Source: JACKAQ01 sp965227145
GTDB lineage: Bacteria > Calditrichota > Calditrichia > RBG-13-44-9 > J075
Reading direction: 5' to 3'
DNA: 64,000 nt
Assembly: GCA_965227145.1 (NCBI GenBank)
Contig: OZ245730.1
Coordinates: forward strand, 1,736,001-1,800,000
The position numbers were made by a program, and so were the translations under genes. Numbering within the stretch: position 1 is the stretch's first letter; each line of letters begins with the position of its first letter. Below the pieces are notes generated by a model that had not been told where the DNA came from, made no database searches, and saw only the letters and a program-made list of their open reading frames with translations. Shown one piece after another: positions 61,537-64,000 of the stretch.

Positions 61537-62748
61537 TTATTTAAGTACAATTTTTTCAATACTTTTATCATACTTGTAATTTACTATTTGTTCATTTAGT
61601 ATCAGTTCAATGGCACTTTCTATTTCTTCAAATGGAACGACAAACCATTCTCTTGGTGTAATTCGCTTTCCTTTAATAATTTCAACGTCAACATTAAGGC
61701 AAGCCTCAGCAAAAAATCGATGAAGTAATTGCTCCAATTTGTATGCATTTCTATTGTAACAAGCGTAACTTGAAACTTTAATTACATCTGCATACAAATA
61801 GGTTGCTTCATTTTTTGCATTTTTAATCCTTTCGTCAAGAGGAGTAGCAGAAAAACCAATTTTAAATAAGTTCTCAATTCTAGAAATTTCAGGATGTATA
61901 GACTTCGATTTTAAAACATATATCCAGCCTGTTTGAATATCTGCTTCTTTAACCAAACCTGCATTTACAAAAAGGTCGCTGTCAACTTTATCGTAGGTAT
62001 TTGTAATCAGTTTACCGCTCTTTTGGATTTGTTTTCCTAACGAACGAAAAAGCATATTGCTATATGTCCCATTTTCAAAAATTGTAAATGTGCGACCTTC
62101 TATACGTTCACGGTCTCCCGATTTCAATTCTCTAACTGATTTTTTAAGATTAGCTTCTTTAAGATAGAGCATTACTCCCTCAATCAAATAAAAGTCACCA
62201 ACGTGCAAATTCTTTTCAATGTTTCTAAAAGGGAGAATCTTTCGTTTTCCTTCTTTGATTTCTTGATGCACTTTTTGAAACATGGCTTCATACGGCTTAA
62301 ATTCTTCTTCTTTCAAAGGTTTTCGCTGTGCAATAAAATCCGCTTCTGCTCTTTCATCTTCTTTTGAAATATGCTTGTATTTGAATATGGACAAATCGCT
62401 GTCTGTTTCTAGTAAACCAAATTCATCATCATTCAAAATATCATCAATTGAGGTTTTTGGAATTTCGACATCACCTAAAAGATTATGTCTGTCAAAAGGT
62501 TTTAATGATATTTTTTGCTGTTCATTTTGTCTGATGTTTTTCAAACGAGCTATCAGTAAGTATTCAGACATGCTTGATGTATTTGGCTCTCTACCATTTT
62601 TATCAACAAATGCATTTATTTCTTCAAACGAATCAATCAAACGCTGGTCAGCAGTCTTAACGTTTGAAGCTTTTGCCATTGAATCCAACAAGCCAAACTC
62701 ATCATCGTTGAAGATGTCGTCTAATGATATTTTCTTCTTATTGCTCAT
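61537..62748 (-). CDS. GIY-YIG nuclease-family protein (T5orf172-like)
   Basis: 403 aa, AT-rich. The N-terminal half has two copies of an acidic motif (SLDDIFNDDEFGLLDS near residue 7, SIDDILNDDEFGLLET near residue 100) separated by a helical region. Residues about 275-380 form a GIY-YIG/T5orf172-like domain: GWIYVLKSKS, LFKIGFSATPLDERIKNAKN, NRNAYKLEQLLHRFFAEACL and PREWFVVP. The GWIYVLK/FKIGFS pair is the GIY-YIG core with a changed second motif, and Arg and Glu are in the expected helix. The start overlaps the end of the helicase gene by 11 bp, so they form one operon, probably cutting and moving along DNA together. Confidence 0.8.
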   Translation of the reverse strand: MSNKKKISLDDIFNDDEFGLLDSMAKASNVKTADQRLIDSFEEINAFVDKNGREPNTSSMSEYLLIARLKNIRQNEQQKISLKPFDRHNLLGDVEIPKTSIDDILNDDEFGLLETDSDLSIFKYKHISKEDERAEADFIAQRKPLKEEEFKPYEAMFQKVHQEIKEGKRKILPFRNIEKNLHVGDFYLIEGVMLYLKEANLKKSVRELKSGDRERIEGRTFTIFENGTYSNMLFRSLGKQIQKSGKLITNTYDKVDSDLFVNAGLVKEADIQTGWIYVLKSKSIHPEISRIENLFKIGFSATPLDERIKNAKNEATYLYADVIKVSSYACYNRNAYKLEQLLHRFFAEACLNVDVEIIKGKRITPREWFVVPFEEIESAIELILNEQIVNYKYDKSIEKIVLK

Positions 62749-64000
62749 TCAATGCTCTTTGTCTTTTTAATTCACGTAAAAAAATAACGGCCTCCGCCAT
62801 TCTTTTTTCTTTCGGATCATACGATTGAAGATTTGGTGCTTCTCCTGTTCGTCCAATCCATTCTTTTATTTTCGGCCATAGCATAATGGCTTCTTCCTCG
62901 GTCATTTCAATTTTGATGGACTGTATGTGTTCGTCAATCAGTTTTAATACTTGGGTTGTTACCGATTTCGATAAAATTTCAAATGCCTTTTGAAACGGAT
63001 TAACTTGATCAATCAAGTCAATATGAATGTCATCTATGTTTACAAAGCTGTTTGCCATACGGACAAACTTTTTTCCGCCTTGTTCTTCAATCACACTGTT
63101 TTTAATAACTGAATCCACTACAACATGCTGTCTTACTGCTTCCACATCTTCTTCACTCAAATCAGGATATACTTCACGAATGATTTTGGGAATTAAAACG
63201 GTATTGATTACTTCGGGTTCAACATTTCCAGGCATTGCTTTCAACATTTGGTCGTCTTGCAAAATCCGTGCTTTTAAATCGTTCAAATCGCTTTCTATTA
63301 TGTCTTTGGCACGCTGAGAAGTTGGTAGCTTGAAGCCTCTGATTCTAATCGTGTTTTCATCATCATTTTTCTCATCTTCTTCGTTATCATCTTCTTTCAA
63401 TTTGAATTTGAAGTTTGGAGCCAACACTTGTTCCATCAAAAGGGATGCTGTTATGGCTTTCAGCATATTGTTTACAGCTACTTTCACTTCATCTGTTTCT
63501 GCTTCAGGCTGTGCAATCAGGTTGGTGAATTGAGCATGTGTTTTGTTGTTGCTGTCTCTTGTTGCTCTCCCGATGATTTGAATAATTTCGGTTAATGAAC
63601 CCCTGTAACCAATGGTTAGAGCATGTTCACAATAAGGCCAGTCAAAACCCTCTTTTGCCATGCCTAATGCAATAATGATGTCAATTGCATCAACGGAGTT
63701 TGAATCTCGTAAATACGCAGAGATTTTATCTCGTTCTTTTTGATTGTCATTCACCAAATCGGCTACTTTCAAAACTTTACCCGAACGCTTGCTTTTCACA
63801 TACAACACACCCGTATTTTCATCTTGCGATTCCAAATCACCCAAGGCATCAATGATGTGACCTACTTCTTCATATTTTTCTCTGGAAGATTCCACAGAAT
63901 TAACACTTGGGATATGAATGATTGTCTTTTTACTTTCATCCAAAATTTCTTCCAAAGCCGACATGGGTTTATCCGGTTGTTTTTTAAAATAGCGACCTGT
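62738..64000 (-). CDS. DEAD/DEAH-box helicase family protein, partial
   Basis: The frame is open to the right edge, so the N-terminus lies outside; 420 residues are visible. The part seen starts inside or after the first RecA domain and has the second one: TIIHIPSVNS (motif IV region), DIIIALGMAKEGFDWP and IGYRGSLTEIIQIIGRATRDS, which is motif VI with the arginine finger (Q-x2-GRATR). This fits restriction-type or SF2 helicases. The C-terminal 250 residues are helical, with an acidic stretch KEDDNEEDEKNDDENTIRI and no known domain. It overlaps the GIY-YIG gene by 11 bp. The low GC content differs from most of the window, as expected for transferred defence genes. Confidence 0.85.
   Translation of the reverse strand, partial: TGRYFKKQPDKPMSALEEILDESKKTIIHIPSVNSVESSREKYEEVGHIIDALGDLESQDENTGVLYVKSKRSGKVLKVADLVNDNQKERDKISAYLRDSNSVDAIDIIIALGMAKEGFDWPYCEHALTIGYRGSLTEIIQIIGRATRDSNNKTHAQFTNLIAQPEAETDEVKVAVNNMLKAITASLLMEQVLAPNFKFKLKEDDNEEDEKNDDENTIRIRGFKLPTSQRAKDIIESDLNDLKARILQDDQMLKAMPGNVEPEVINTVLIPKIIREVYPDLSEEDVEAVRQHVVVDSVIKNSVIEEQGGKKFVRMANSFVNIDDIHIDLIDQVNPFQKAFEILSKSVTTQVLKLIDEHIQSIKIEMTEEEAIMLWPKIKEWIGRTGEAPNLQSYDPKEKRMAEAVIFLRELKRQRALNEQ

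Noticed and set aside
1..64000. tRNA or rRNA genes
   Set aside because: Intergenic regions were scanned by eye for T-arm GGTTCGAAT-type motifs and rRNA signatures; none was convincing.

Overview
The window looks like chromosomal DNA of a Gram-negative FCB-group bacterium, most like Calditrichota/KSB1-type lineages. This is inferred from two secreted proteins with a type IX secretion (Por) C-terminal sorting domain containing the NYPNPFNPTT signature, many Sec and lipoprotein signals, outer-membrane proteins, and intergenic DNA rich in hairpins and tandem repeats. No rRNA or tRNA gene was recognised, so the placement is not firm.

Layout. 1-11.7 kb: a vWA-TPR-OmpA protein (cut by the left edge), a secreted PpiC-like/TPR/CHAT protease fusion, a membrane-anchored patatin phospholipase, a secreted caspase-like protein and an SH3/TPR-like secreted protein. 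11.9-14.5 kb: an AT-rich islet (TMEM175-like channel, quinone-reductase-like flavoprotein, DHFR-like reductase), probably acquired. 15-21 kb: a T9SS cargo protein, the RNA-binding protein KhpA, and an outer-membrane protein in tandem with a hybrid histidine kinase. 21-24.7 kb: a cell-envelope cluster with a lipoprotein and two L,D-transpeptidases, the first broken by a 1-nt frameshift. 25-28 kb: a MEDS-PAS histidine kinase, also broken by a homopolymer indel.

28-41.5 kb is the most unusual part. On the minus strand lie a TolB-like/TPR serine/threonine kinase and then a tightly packed set: lipoprotein, NlpC/P60 hydrolase, two coiled-coil membrane proteins and two paralogous metacaspase lipoproteins, ending in a strong terminator. 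Divergent from the kinase is a secreted caspase with an N-terminal domain resembling the von Hippel-Lindau beta domain, interrupted by an intact 1448-bp IS4-family element with 17-bp inverted repeats and an 11-bp target duplication. With the CHAT and caspase proteins at the left, five caspase-fold proteins lie in about 41 kb, all with export signals. This is the best candidate for an undescribed system: an envelope or extracellular caspase network joined to kinase signalling, peptidoglycan hydrolysis and phospholipase activity. The functional link is inference from proximity.

41.6-56 kb is mostly housekeeping or scattered functions: a polytopic membrane protein, methylmalonyl-CoA mutase, beta-carbonic anhydrase, a GDSL lipoprotein, small VOC and SnoaL/NTF2-like proteins, a WG-repeat protein and a large membrane transglutaminase. 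56-59.4 kb encodes a T9SS-exported GH81 beta-1,3-glucanase with PKD and CBM6 domains. 59.4-61.5 kb is a repeat-filled non-coding stretch with a 42-bp minisatellite and a family of GC hairpins. The right end holds an AT-rich helicase (cut by the edge) plus GIY-YIG nuclease pair resembling a defence operon.
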